Origin: Flavobacterium sp. I-STPP5a
GTDB taxonomy: Bacteria; Bacteroidota; Bacteroidia; Flavobacteriales; Flavobacteriaceae
Direction: 5' to 3'
DNA length: 64,000 bases
Assembly: GCF_009764685.1 (NCBI RefSeq)
Contig: NZ_VHLM01000057.1
Span: forward strand, 1-64,000
A program made the position numbers and the translations under genes. This document shows, one piece after another, positions 8,267 to 17,900 of this stretch. Under the pieces are notes generated by a model, which was given only the letters and a program-made list of their open reading frames with translations, searched no databases and was not told the DNA's origin. Each line of letters begins with the position of its first letter. Position 1 is the first letter of the stretch.

Positions 8267-8399
8267 TTTGATACTGTTTAAACATTGTAGTAAGCTTGAA
8301 ATGAATCCATTCCCTAAATGATAATATTGATTTTAGATGTGTAATTATTAAAAAAATCACCAGTAGTACTATTGTACTTATGTTGTTATTCTGTTCCAT
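8232..8399 (-). CDS. Single-TM small membrane peptide (55 aa)
   Basis: A frame from ATG 8397-8399 to a stop at 8232-8234 encodes 55 residues: a polar N-terminus (MEQNNN), one hydrophobic helix at ~9-20 (IVLLVIFLII) and a basic tail. Its ATG overlaps the stop codon of the upstream 95-aa gene in a TAATG junction, a typical sign of coupled translation, and it runs into the next gene. The size and topology fit a phage-type accessory membrane protein or a type I toxin; neither can be decided. Confidence 0.45.
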   Translation of the reverse strand: MEQNNNISTIVLLVIFLIITHLKSILSFREWIHFKLTTMFKQYQNERKNKTDYRS

Positions 8400-8686
8400 T
8401 AAATGAGATCATTAGTGGTTAATAATTCTACTAAAAGAGGGTCCTCTTGAAAAATATTGTAATCCCCCATAGCAATAAGCTCTGTAATATCTGTAATTTT
8501 TAATTCAATGTGCACGGAGACAGAACGAGGTTCTGATTCAGGGTTTGTTAAAATATGCAACCATTGCAATCGCTCCTGATTAATACAGATTCTTTCACCA
8601 ACAGTAAATACTTTATGCTGGGTGGAACAAAATTTAAGCGAAACATAAAGCATTTTTATTCGTTCATGTATTAAAATCTTATTCAT
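8399..8686 (-). CDS. Small hypothetical protein (95 aa)
   Basis: The 95-residue soluble protein alternates beta-like segments (KVFTVGERICI, SVSVHIELKITD) and ends in an acidic tail. No family was recognised. It overlaps the 55-aa gene upstream by 8 bases and the membrane peptide gene downstream by one base, so it sits in the middle of a chain of overlapping small genes. Confidence 0.6.
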   Translation of the reverse strand: MNKILIHERIKMLYVSLKFCSTQHKVFTVGERICINQERLQWLHILTNPESEPRSVSVHIELKITDITELIAMGDYNIFQEDPLLVELLTTNDLI

Positions 8687-8846
8687 TATTTTTACTTAAA
8701 ATGGTTATCATTTTTTTTAGATCAGAAACTATCAAAGCACGTTCAGTACTGTCCGGATTTTTGATAAGCCATGTTTCGAGTTCTTTTATTTTTTCTTTTA
8801 GTTGCGCTGTAGTCATTTCTGAATTTTGATTCTGTTTTTTATACAT
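8679..8846 (-). CDS. Small helical protein (55 aa)
   Basis: The frame from ATG 8844-8846 to TAA 8679-8681 encodes 55 residues, largely charged alpha-helix (for example AQLKEKIKELETW). An internal ATG at 8814-8816 would give 45 residues. It overlaps the next gene by 8 bases. The composition is like that of small accessory proteins of phages and mobile elements; function unknown. Confidence 0.45.
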   Translation of the reverse strand: MYKKQNQNSEMTTAQLKEKIKELETWLIKNPDSTERALIVSDLKKMITILSKNNE

Positions 8847-8998
8847 TGATTTGAGTAGTTTTTCGATTTTTATATTTTTATAAATAAACTGAATTGCAAT
8901 AGTTCAGCTAATTTATTTTCACAAGGAATGGACATCTGGACATTCTAGAGGTACAAAAGGAATAGAAAACGATACCACCAAGTAAATTGATCTAGAAA

Positions 8999-9133
8999 TT
9001 AGTAAAATGGAAAGCCTACCAGAAAAAAATCAATTAATTGCTTCTTTTCTGTAAATAAGTTTGGTGTTGTATTATCTAAGTCAATGTTTCTCTCAAATGA
9101 TAAATTTAAATATTCTTCTTTTCTAGCTTGCAT
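8999..9133 (-). CDS. Possible small gene (44 aa)
   Basis: An open frame from ATG 9131-9133 to TAA 8999-9001 gives 44 residues starting MQARKEEYLNLSFERN. It is preceded by an A-rich stretch like other starts in this genome and has plausible codon use, but it is short and stands 150 bases ahead of the small-gene cluster. It may be the first gene of that cluster or chance. Confidence 0.3.
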   Translation of the reverse strand: MQARKEEYLNLSFERNIDLDNTTPNLFTEKKQLIDFFLVGFPFY

Positions 9134-9778
9134 ATCGTTTATTTTAATTAGGCTACAAAAATGACATTAACATTATTTATTAAATTATGGTTTTTCGGTA
9201 TTAATATTTAAAATATTTATTGTCATGCTTAGTTTTATATTGTAAAATACATGTTTAGTCAATCAAATTCAGCTGAATGAATTGATTACCTACAAATATT
9301 AATTAAATGGAATTTTAAAAAAAATACTTGTACAATTTTAAAACTGTTCTGTATTGCTTCATGACAAAGCTGTAAAGTAAATAAACGAGAATCACTTTTA
9401 ATTTTAGGATCTAAACTCTAACGCTTTTAAAACTAAATAAATAACACTGGAAATCAAAAAAAAAAGAAGTATAGTTAATTTTAGCAAATATTCACCAAAC
9501 TGAAAAATCTCAATCAACAGTAGATTTTGAAGAATATTAAAGAATTTAATCCTAAATAATGATTAAATATAAAATAGGCCTATATCTGAAATAAAGCCAA
9601 ATATCATAGAATAGATTAAACAGGAAAATGCACAATAGGAATATATAACTTCAATCAAAACGATCTGATTGGTCCTATTAATAAATCTAAAAAATGATAA
9701 TGATAAAAAACAGGAATCATGATAAAACAATTAAAAATTAACAATGAGATTGTATTTAACAACAAAATACTTTTTCAA
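9134..9778. other. Intergenic region, nothing recognised
   Basis: About 645 bases, extremely AT-rich, with stops in all frames. It separates the small-gene cluster from the two-component genes. I see no hairpin with a U-run and no convincing promoter. Confidence 0.5.
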
Positions 9779-10453
9779 CTATATAATTCCTAGCTTGTTT
9801 GCAATACTTATTAATTCCTCATCAGTACCCTTCCCTAAAAGTATCTGATCTTTTATATTGGCTTTCCGTTTTTCAATTGCACTTATAGACAAAGGAATAT
9901 ACTTTGACAAATTTACCGTTTTTATTCCCTGTGACAATAATGTCAAAATCTGGATATCATGAATATCCCAATTGATATTTCTATTATATAATTCTTTTAG
10001 AGCTTGATCTATCGAAGGGCTTCTATATGTATCTCCCTCAATTATTTTTTTACAGATAATTGGAAATAATTCAAAATTAATATCACTCTTGGAAATAAAA
10101 CCCTCTGGATTAATCTCTTTAGTAATTTTATCTACTATCAGCGGTTCGCTATGCATAGTAAGAAGAATGATTTTACACTCAAATCCTTTTCTCTTAATGA
10201 GAGAAGCTAAATCACTACCACTATTAATATTAAAATCTTTGTAAGGTGGAAGATTAAGATCAATAAGTGCTAAATCAATATTTACATTTTTTTTTAAATG
10301 AAAAATAATTGCTTCATAGGCTCCTTTACAATTGTAACACTTAATAAAATTAAGGCTAAAACCATATAAATCAGCTTCTAATAACAAATTAATATAACTA
10401 TCAACTGTCATTGGATGATCATCAACAATCAAAATATTAAGCGTTTTTTTCAT
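9779..10453 (-). CDS. LuxR/NarL-type response regulator
   Basis: The 224-residue protein has an N-terminal receiver domain with the acidic pair Asp11-Asp12, phospho-acceptor Asp65 in LIDLNLPP, Thr99 (LLTMHSEP) and Lys122 (FISKSD). A C-terminal helix-turn-helix of the LuxR type follows at ~165-215 (ILTLLSQGIKTVNLSKYI... SAIEKRKANIKDQI). It is the obvious partner of the histidine kinase at 10883, which has the HisKA_3 H-box that goes with this regulator class, although they are on opposite strands with a small lipoprotein gene in between. The loop after Asp65 is longer than usual (PPYKDFNINSGSD). Confidence 0.9.
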   Translation of the reverse strand: MKKTLNILIVDDHPMTVDSYINLLLEADLYGFSLNFIKCYNCKGAYEAIIFHLKKNVNIDLALIDLNLPPYKDFNINSGSDLASLIKRKGFECKIILLTMHSEPLIVDKITKEINPEGFISKSDINFELFPIICKKIIEGDTYRSPSIDQALKELYNRNINWDIHDIQILTLLSQGIKTVNLSKYIPLSISAIEKRKANIKDQILLGKGTDEELISIANKLGII

Positions 10454-10479
10454 TTTTTTATTACAAAACTAACTAAATA

Positions 10480-10496
10480 TTACGGTTTTACCGTAA
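10480..10496. promoter_or_regulatory. Palindrome upstream of the response regulator gene
   Basis: TTACGGT (10480-10486) and ACCGTAA (10490-10496) form a perfect 7-bp inverted repeat around TTT. It lies 27 bases before the regulator start and 57 bases before the lipoprotein start, so it is well placed as an operator for autoregulation. It is GC-richer than its surroundings. Confidence 0.4.
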
Positions 10497-10552
10497 AATA
10501 CATACTTAGTAAATGTGTCTATTTGCATTCAATAACTTAAAACAAATTTATT

Positions 10553-10783
10553 ATGAAATGCAAATTATTTATTTTAGTACTTGTTTCTTTTGTAACGTAC
10601 TCATGCTCAAATGAAGAAAATGAAATCCTACTAAAAAAGGAAACCTTTGAAAAAAATAATACTAAATCTGAAGTATTAAATTTAACACCCAAAATAGTAA
10701 TTGATTCTATTAAACTCAACAATTTAAATAGCGATATTAATTACGGCGAACCTAGTAATCCATTACCTCCAAGAAAAAATTAG
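10553..10783 (+). CDS. Small lipoprotein with a proline/basic tail (76 aa)
   Basis: The 76-residue protein has a clean lipoprotein signal (lipobox VTYSC, Cys18), a charged middle and a C-terminus ending GEPSNPLPPRKN. It lies between the divergent response regulator and the sensor kinase and is followed by its own terminator, so it can be made at a different level from the kinase. Possible roles are a periplasmic modulator of the kinase or the precursor of a secreted peptide. Neither is shown, and no family was recognised. Confidence 0.75.
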   Translation: MKCKLFILVLVSFVTYSCSNEENEILLKKETFEKNNTKSEVLNLTPKIVIDSIKLNNLNSDINYGEPSNPLPPRKN

Positions 10784-10796
10784 ACCTAAAATCATG

Positions 10797-10838
10797 AAAA
10801 AGAATATGTAGCTAGTTATTTACATATTCTTTTTTTTT
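10797..10838 (+). terminator. Intrinsic terminator after the small lipoprotein
   Basis: AAAAAGAATATGTA (10797-10810) pairs with 10821-10834 over a 10-base loop and runs into eight or more T. It lies 14 bases after the stop codon and before the kinase gene. Confidence 0.85.
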
Positions 10839-10882
10839 AAAATTGTATTACCTTTGAAATAATATAATTTAATCATTCTATT

Positions 10883-12949
10883 TTGAGTAAAATATGCAAA
10901 ATTGCAATCTTAATGTTACTTTTTTTTATCAGTTGTATAAAAAAAACTAGTGTCTTACATAAAAAAAATGAAGCTATTCTTTTTACTAAAAAATACAAAA
11001 GTCTAACAAAATTAAAAAAAGAATTCATTCTTGATTCTTTAGGTTCCGTTTTAAAAAAAAATACAGAAAATGACACCGGTAGCAGAGATCTACATTTACA
11101 ATTAGCAACAGAATATTATATCTATAATAATTTAAAAAAATCTTTGTATCATAGCCAAAAAGCACTAAAACTTGCAAAAGAAGTAAATGATATTAGTAGA
11201 GAACCCAAAGCTTTATTTTACATTGGTGATTGTTATCGCAATACACTAAAAGACAGTGCTTATTTTTATTATTTAAATGCTGAAAAATCATATATCAAAA
11301 TTAAGGATTTTGATAATACAGCTCGAATGCTACTAAACAAAGCTCATGTTTTATTCTATGACGGAAATTACATTGAATGTGAAGTAGAAATTTCTAAGGC
11401 CTTAAGCTTTTTAGTTCAAAGCAAAAATTATGATTTAATTTATTCTTGTAATAATTTAATGGGCAATTGTTTAGAAAAATTAACTAATTATGATGAAGCA
11501 TTACGCTATCATAAAATAGCAATTGAATGTTTAGATATTATGAGATTACATAATTTAAACAAAGATCAATTAAACAATTATAACGTAACTTCTATCATTA
11601 ATATCTGTAATCTTTATGATTTAAAAGGAGATTACACTAAATCTATACGCACACTACGACCAATATTAACTCCAGCATTAAAAATTAAATGCCCTAGACT
11701 TTATGCTAATGTTTTAAGCAATTTAGCTTATTCTAAAATGAAGAATGGAGATTATTATAACATAAAATCAATGTTTATTGAGGCACTAAATCTTGTAAAG
11801 CACTCGCAAACTAAATCAGATATTTTATATAAAAAAATATACTTAGGAGAGTTTTTCTTGATCCAAAAAGATACAACAAAGTCAATTGAAATTTTTAAAG
11901 AAGTTAATGAATTAGCAGTAAAGCTTAAAAATAGTAATGAAATTTTAATCTCTTTAAAATTACTTTCAACGATAGATAAAAATAACAGTTTATTTTATAA
12001 AAACGAATATATTAAGGTTAGCGATAGCATAAACTTAGTACAAAAAAATGCGCATCATAAATATGCCAGAATTGAATATGAAACAGCACTAGTACTGGAT
12101 GAAAATAAAATTTTGAATAAGAATAATTTGTATCTCATAACAATTTGTACAGGATTACTTCTATTATTTACAATAATTTCACTCTTTAGACATATAAAAT
12201 ATAAAAATAGAGAACTATCCTATTTAAAAAGACAGAACGAGGCAAATGAAGAGATATATCTATTATTATCTCAAGAACATGAAAAAATGAATCTTGTTAA
12301 AAACAATGAAAAATCCAAAATAGCAAAAGAATTACACGATGGTATTATGAATAAAATTTATGGTGTTCGAATGAATTTAGGCTTAATGAATGCCAAAATT
12401 GACAACAACATGATACAAAAAAGAAGAAAATATATCGATGAATTACAAAATATTGAAAATGAAATAAGGACAGTTTCACATGATTTAAACTACACTACCT
12501 TTTTAAATAAAAATGACTTTAATTCTCTTTTACAAGGATTGATTGACAATCATCAAAATACAATAGAAACAAAGTTTAAGATAGAAAATGACCCACAAAT
12601 TAACTGGTTATCAATACCTAATATTTATAAGATAAATATATATAGAATAATCCAAGAGTCTATTTTAAACGTTAGTAAACATGCAAATGCAAAAAACTGC
12701 ACTATTAAAATTACACATCATAATTTTCTAGAATTAATAATTATTGATGACGGTAGCGGTTTTGATGTAAATCAAAGAATAAAAGGAATTGGTTTAATTA
12801 ATCTAAATGAAAGGGTAAAATCTCTTAAAGGATCTTTTAAAATTGAATCCGTTAAAGGGAACGGAACAAAAATAAAGATAATTTTTAGTTTGAACAGTTT
12901 ATTGTTAAAAAAAAGAATTACATTGAAATTATCAAACGCTCCTATCTAA
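10883..12949 (+). CDS. TPR sensor histidine kinase
   Basis: The protein starts at a TTG: only this start keeps the short lipoprotein-like leader ending FFISC. Residues ~60-390 are tetratricopeptide-like helical repeats outside the membrane, a transmembrane helix lies at ~415-437, then a coiled coil. The kinase has a HisKA_3 H-box (His485 in AKELHDGIMNKIYG), N-box around 592 (ESILNVSKHANA) and G-box DDGSGFD around 622. It should phosphorylate the LuxR-type regulator encoded divergently at 9779. The signal is unknown; Bacteroidota kinases of this layout sense periplasmic or membrane-derived cues. If the N-terminal Cys is lipidated, the protein would be anchored twice. Confidence 0.85.
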   Translation: MSKICKIAILMLLFFISCIKKTSVLHKKNEAILFTKKYKSLTKLKKEFILDSLGSVLKKNTENDTGSRDLHLQLATEYYIYNNLKKSLYHSQKALKLAKEVNDISREPKALFYIGDCYRNTLKDSAYFYYLNAEKSYIKIKDFDNTARMLLNKAHVLFYDGNYIECEVEISKALSFLVQSKNYDLIYSCNNLMGNCLEKLTNYDEALRYHKIAIECLDIMRLHNLNKDQLNNYNVTSIINICNLYDLKGDYTKSIRTLRPILTPALKIKCPRLYANVLSNLAYSKMKNGDYYNIKSMFIEALNLVKHSQTKSDILYKKIYLGEFFLIQKDTTKSIEIFKEVNELAVKLKNSNEILISLKLLSTIDKNNSLFYKNEYIKVSDSINLVQKNAHHKYARIEYETALVLDENKILNKNNLYLITICTGLLLLFTIISLFRHIKYKNRELSYLKRQNEANEEIYLLLSQEHEKMNLVKNNEKSKIAKELHDGIMNKIYGVRMNLGLMNAKIDNNMIQKRRKYIDELQNIENEIRTVSHDLNYTTFLNKNDFNSLLQGLIDNHQNTIETKFKIENDPQINWLSIPNIYKINIYRIIQESILNVSKHANAKNCTIKITHHNFLELIIIDDGSGFDVNQRIKGIGLINLNERVKSLKGSFKIESVKGNGTKIKIIFSLNSLLLKKRITLKLSNAPI

Positions 12950-13144
12950 AAAGTTTTAAAATTAGTTCTCTAGAACTTTGGACGGAATACATCATTTGCC
13001 ACAAAAATTAAGGTGCATTTTTAGAAATATATCTGCACAGTTTGATTTAGAGCATTTAATATAAAATAACTTTTTAATAAGTTAAAAATGATCTGAAATT
13101 TTAAAACATCAAGACGATTGTTTAATTTTTCAACTATTAATTTT
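12950..13144. other. Intergenic region between kinase and ROK genes
   Basis: The first two thirds of the 291-base spacer hold no gene. It is AT-rich with no clear terminator for the kinase gene. Confidence 0.4.
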
Positions 13145-13175
13145 TTAGTAATTAAAAAAATATTTTAATAATTAA
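13145..13175. promoter_or_regulatory. Putative ROK operator in front of its own gene
   Basis: An AT-rich imperfect palindrome. Its core AAATATTTTAATAA (13158-13171) recurs exactly at 14499-14512, in front of the nan susC gene. It lies 32 bases upstream of the TAAGTTTG box. The sharing suggests that the ROK regulator binds both places, but AT-rich DNA makes chance matches more likely. Confidence 0.4.
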
Positions 13176-13206
13176 ACTCAATTCTTATAATTATTTAAAA
13201 ATATAG

Positions 13207-13214
13207 TAAGTTTG
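13207..13214 (+). promoter_or_regulatory. Promoter -7 box of the ROK gene
   Basis: TAAGTTTG matches the Bacteroidota -7 consensus TAnnTTTG and lies 26 bases upstream of the start codon at 13241. No clear TTTG box is seen ~20 bases further upstream. Confidence 0.5.
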
Positions 13215-13240
13215 TACAAGACCTGTAATTATAACAAACG

Positions 13241-14473
13241 ATGAGTTTAAAAGATTTATTAGACAATAGTAAAGATAAAAGTCTTTCAGGCCAGAAGTGG
13301 CATATGCTAAGACAATCTATAACGAAACGTTTGCTATCGGGTGGTAATTCGACAATTGCCGAATTAAGTACCGAACTACAATCTAGTGTTCCAACAGTAA
13401 CCAAAGCAGTCAATGAATTATTAAACGAAGGTTATGTGGTTGATATGGGTAAAATTACCAATAGCGGCGGACGAAGACCTTCCTTATATAGTATAAACCC
13501 AACCTGCGCTTATTTTTTGGGTGTTGAGGTTGGTATCAGCAGCATGTCTATTGGACTACAAAACATAAAAAATGAACTGTTTAGCGTAGAACTTGGCGCA
13601 TCTTTTATTTTAGAAAACAACCAAAAATCATTATTAAAGTTTTGCGAGCTAATCAACTCTTTTATCGAAGATAGTTTTGTAGATAAAAAACTAATTGTGG
13701 GTGTTTGCATCAACTTTTCAGGGCGTATCAATTCAATGGAAGGATTTAGTTATAACTATTTCTTTAGTGAAAACCGACCATTGAACGAAATCATTTCAGA
13801 ACAATTAGATCTCCCGGTTCATTTAGAAAACGACACCCGAGCAATGACTTTTGGCGAATATTGCGAAGGTGTCGTCGACGATGAGCAGAATATAATCTTT
13901 GTGAATTACAGCTGGGGAGTCGCTATTGGAATGATTACTGATGGGAAATTATATTACGGAAAATCAGGATATTCAGGTGAATTTGGACACAGTACTATTT
14001 TCAATAACGAAATAATGTGCCAATGTGGAAAACTAGGTTGTCTTGAAACCGAAATTTCCGGTTGGTCACTGGTCAACCAATTTAAAAAAGCAATAAAAGA
14101 GGGGAAACAGTCAAAAGTAGTACTGGATGAAAGCTCTTCTACACTACAACATAATGCTATTATTGCCGGAGCTGTAAATCTGGAAGACACGCTTTGTGTT
14201 GATCTGGTTACACAGCAAAGTGAAAAAATGGGACGCTATTTATCTATTTTATTAAATATCTTCAACCCTGATCTCTTAGTAATTGGAGGTGATTTCGCAC
14301 AGTTAGGCGACTATGCCTTACTACCAATTCAATCTGCCTTAAAAAAATATTCATTAGGTTTAGTCAACCGTGATATGAAACTCAAAAAGTCTACTTTAGG
14401 CCGTCGTGCGGGCGTTATAGGTGCTTGCTGTGTCATAAAAGAAAAGATGTTATTCCCGTTAATCAATAACTAA
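13241..14473 (+). CDS. ROK-family (NagC-like) transcriptional regulator
   Basis: The 410-residue protein has an N-terminal winged helix at ~25-75 (NSTIAELSTELQSSVPTVTK) followed by a ROK sugar-binding fold. The zinc motif CQCGKLGC is present, and so is the base-like Asp of the ROK kinases (ENDTRA). The N-terminal phosphate-binding motif DxGxT is lost (LGVEVGISSMS), so it should bind sugar but not phosphorylate it. It sits 505 bases ahead of the nan susCD genes on the same strand and probably represses them until ManNAc, GlcNAc or a phosphate ester appears. The operon role is inference from position. Confidence 0.85.
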   Translation: MSLKDLLDNSKDKSLSGQKWHMLRQSITKRLLSGGNSTIAELSTELQSSVPTVTKAVNELLNEGYVVDMGKITNSGGRRPSLYSINPTCAYFLGVEVGISSMSIGLQNIKNELFSVELGASFILENNQKSLLKFCELINSFIEDSFVDKKLIVGVCINFSGRINSMEGFSYNYFFSENRPLNEIISEQLDLPVHLENDTRAMTFGEYCEGVVDDEQNIIFVNYSWGVAIGMITDGKLYYGKSGYSGEFGHSTIFNNEIMCQCGKLGCLETEISGWSLVNQFKKAIKEGKQSKVVLDESSSTLQHNAIIAGAVNLEDTLCVDLVTQQSEKMGRYLSILLNIFNPDLLVIGGDFAQLGDYALLPIQSALKKYSLGLVNRDMKLKKSTLGRRAGVIGACCVIKEKMLFPLINN

Positions 14474-14492
14474 ATCTCCGAAAATTTTTTAA

Positions 14493-14512
14493 TTATTAAA
14501 ATATTTTAATAA
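14493..14512. promoter_or_regulatory. 20-bp perfect palindrome, candidate ROK operator
   Basis: TTATTAAAATATTTTAATAA is its own reverse complement. It lies directly upstream of the nan susC promoter, and its right half recurs upstream of the ROK gene. NagC/Mlc-type operators are also AT-rich dyads. The high background A+T lowers certainty. Confidence 0.5.
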
Positions 14513-14518
14513 CAAACG

Positions 14519-14547
14519 TTGTTATTTTAAAATATTTTATATCTTTA
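14519..14547 (+). promoter_or_regulatory. Candidate promoter of the nan operon
   Basis: TTG (14519-14521) and TATCTTTA (14540-14547) are separated by 18 bases, close to the Bacteroidota TTTG-N19-TAnnTTTG layout with one mismatch in each box. It starts 7 bases after the 20-bp palindrome, and the spacer itself contains another dyad (TATTTTAAAATA), so a bound repressor would cover it. It would give a 5' leader of about 420 bases. Confidence 0.5.
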
Positions 14548-14978
14548 CTTCGTTATAATAAATTAATTTATCCACAAGGTATTAGCAACATTAAAAAGGT
14601 TTATTAAATTTTAATGTTAAAAGATGAAAATAATATTATATAGGTTTGTAAAACATTCCTAAATATGAAAAATTAAAATCATCAAAGAATAGTTTTTATT
14701 ATACCTACATTTCAAAAATGAAAATAAAATTTCACATCAAGAAGATAGAAAAATATCTTAAAGAAGAATATCAGTTATATATAAAAAATAAAAAAATTAA
14801 AGATCAAGCCTAAGGAATATAAATAAAAACCTTTGTATACAAAATTTGTTTTTTAATCATAAAAAAAGCCAGCAAATGCTTGTAACATTGCCGGCAGTTT
14901 CCCTGATAGGAACAATGATTTGAAAATTAATAAACAGACCTTTAACAAAGTTATTATTAACCAAACCATTACAAAAGT
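14548..14978 (+). other. Long 5' leader of the nan susC gene, with hairpin
   Basis: About 430 bases without a solid gene. A GC-rich hairpin at 14868-14895 (GCCAGCAAATG with CATTGCCGGC; one bulge, one mismatch) stands out from the AT-rich surroundings, with no U-run after it. A 31-codon frame at 14718-14813 (MKIKFHIKKIEKY...) is the only possible leader peptide. Long leaders with hairpins are common before susC genes and may be targets of small RNAs; that role here is only a guess. Confidence 0.4.
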
Positions 14979-17900
14979 ATGAAATTATTGCCTAAAAGTA
15001 AACCTATCAATTATGGGTTTACTCCTAAACACGGAAAAGTTATCAAATTGACCTCCACGTTGCTTTTAGTTTTTACCTTGCAGTTAGCAACTGCAAAAAC
15101 AGAAAAAAATATTGCTCTTACCTCTAAAGATGTAATAAAAAATGATCCTATCCAAAAGAAAGTTACTGGTACTGTTACAAATGAAAAAGGAGAAACTTTA
15201 CCGGGTGTAAACATTGTTGGAAAAGGAACAAAATTTAGTACACAAACTGGTTTTGACGGAAAATTTACGATTGAAGTACCTGATAATGTTACAACTTTAG
15301 TTGTTTCTTATATTGGACTTCAAGAACAAGAAGTAGCCATAGGCAATGAACCCCTTATTATCGTCCTTAAAGAAATAGGACAACAGATGAACGAGGTCCT
15401 TGTAGTAGGATATGGTTCTCAAAACCGAAGAACTTTAAGTACTGCCGTCTCTAAACTAGACAAGAAAGTTTTAGAAAATGTACCTTACTCAAACGTTACA
15501 CAATCTTTGCAAGGAAACGTAACTGGTCTGGTGGTGAAAACTTCCTCTGGTCAGCCTGGAAAAGCTTCGAACATCTTGGTTCGTGGAGGGACTTCTATCG
15601 ATAATCCTTCCGGAGCAACTCCTTTATATATAGTAGATGGTGTTATTCGTACACAAATTGATGATATTAACTCTCTTGATATTGCTTCACTACAGGTTCT
15701 TAAGGATGCCGCAGCAACCTCAATCTACGGGGCACGTGCTTCAAATGGTGTTATTATTATTACTACCAACACTGGTAAGGCTGGCAAAATGAAAATTAGC
15801 TATAATGTTTCTACTCAAAGAAGTACAATTGGTCAAAAATACAATTTTATGGATGGCGGAGATTACATTAAATTTCAGCGTAAAGGACTTTATAATGCTG
15901 CAGAGCTTGCAGGGCTTTCTACTACAACTGGTATTGCAAGATTAGGCCAGTTGACTGGTGCAACGCCTGCAGGTACAGGAAACAACCTCCAGAATAATAC
16001 TCCATTTGCTACTTTATTAAAGTCTAGTTTATCATCTGAAACTATTAGTACACTCCAGGCAAAAGGCTGGCAAGAATTACAAGACCCTTTAAATCCTGCA
16101 AGTACTATTATGTACAAAAGTACAGACTGGAATGATGTTTTATTTCAATCTGCCATGACAGAGAGCCATACACTTGGTTTTAGCGGCGGTAATGACACAG
16201 GTGTTTTCGATCTGAGTTTAGGGTATCTAAAAGGCGATGGTATTACCATATTTACAGGATATCAAAGGTTTACCAGTAAATTAAATGCTTCCCTAAAAAT
16301 AGCCGATAATTTTACTATTAATGGGCGTATGTTATTTTCTAAAGCAAGTAACAATCAGGTGGTTGCCAACAGTGTAGTTTTTAACAGATATTTAGGAAAC
16401 TCCCCTACTACAAAACTGTATTTAGAAGATGGGACTTTGGCTCCGGGTCAGAATAACATCAACGGGAATCCACTATATCAAATGGGCAAAGTTAAAGGAA
16501 TCAACGAAAATAATAAATTACAAATAAGCGTTGATGGGGAATTAAGGCTTGCCAAGGATTTTACCTTTACTCCTTCGATGTCGCTTTATAGCGAAGATGA
16601 AAATAACAATACTTTTCAACAAGCATTCTTGAGCGGTAACAATGGTCTAGTAGACAATACGCGTACAGCAACAAGATTAAGCAATCAAATCTCGCAAGTT
16701 CAATACGAAGGAGTTTTTGCTTATAAAAAAGACTGGGAAAATATTGGTGATTTTGATGCTAAATTGGGAGCTTCAAAATACGACCGTACCATAAAAGCTT
16801 TTAACGCTTCAGGAAAAGGAAGTCCATCAGATCTTGCACAAACTTTAGATTCGTCTCCTATTCCAGTTTCAGTTTTCAGCAACAATACAAAATTAGTTTT
16901 AAATAGTGTATTCGGACGTTTAAATTACGATTACAAAAACAGGTATTTTGCAACAGCTTCTTTCCGTTATGATGGTTCATCAAGCTTAGGTCCTGATAAT
17001 AGATATGGTTTTTTTCCGGGGATTTCTGCAGGATGGAACTTGCAGGAAGAAAAAATCTGGGAAGCTACAATGCCAAAAGTTATTTCCTCGCTTAAACTTA
17101 GAGGAAGTTTTGGTGTAAATGGTAACTTAGGAACTCTGGGAGATTTTCAAGCCGGAGGATTGTATTCAGGATCAACAAATGGTATTGCCAACAGCTATAA
17201 CGGACAATCGGCAATTATCAACTCACAAATTGCTAATCCAGGCTTAAAATGGGAACAATCTGAAACTGTAAATGGTGGTTTTGATTTAGGTTTCAACGAA
17301 GATAGAATCAGGATTATTGGAGATTTCTATAACAAACTGACTTCTGATTTATTAACTAACTTAACGCTTCCGTCTAATAGTGGTTTCTCTACGGTGCTAA
17401 CAAATCTTGGAGGATTAAGAAGTAAAGGTTTCGAATTAGAAATACAAGCTAACCTTTACAATAAGAATGATTGGAAAATCAATGTTGGAGCTAATGTTTC
17501 TCGTAATACCAATACAATTGAAAAACTTCCATTTAATGGAAATTTAAACAACAGAATTGGTGGGACAGAGATATACGATCAAAATAGCGGAACCTATAAA
17601 TATGTTGGAGGTTTACAGGAAGGTCAAAAAATTGGCAACTTCTACGCACACAAACAATTATACATTCTTTCAACTCAGGCAGAAGCAGATGCTTACAACT
17701 TAAAAGTTCGTGATACTTATGTAACTAAAACAGCAGCAAATGGAGGAAATCCTGATGGAAAAAAATTCGCTGGAGATGCAGTATTTGAAGATACGGACAA
17801 CAATGGTATAATTGACAGCCGAGATAGAAAATATATGGGAAATATGTTTCCAAAATTTGTAGGAGGTTTTAATTTTGATGCATCATATAAAGGATTCGCT

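Noticed and set aside
1..8846. Calling the left region a prophage
   Set aside because: Lysis-type genes and tiny overlapping genes are phage-like, but no integrase, terminase, portal, capsid, tail or attachment site is visible, so only a lysis-type module is claimed.
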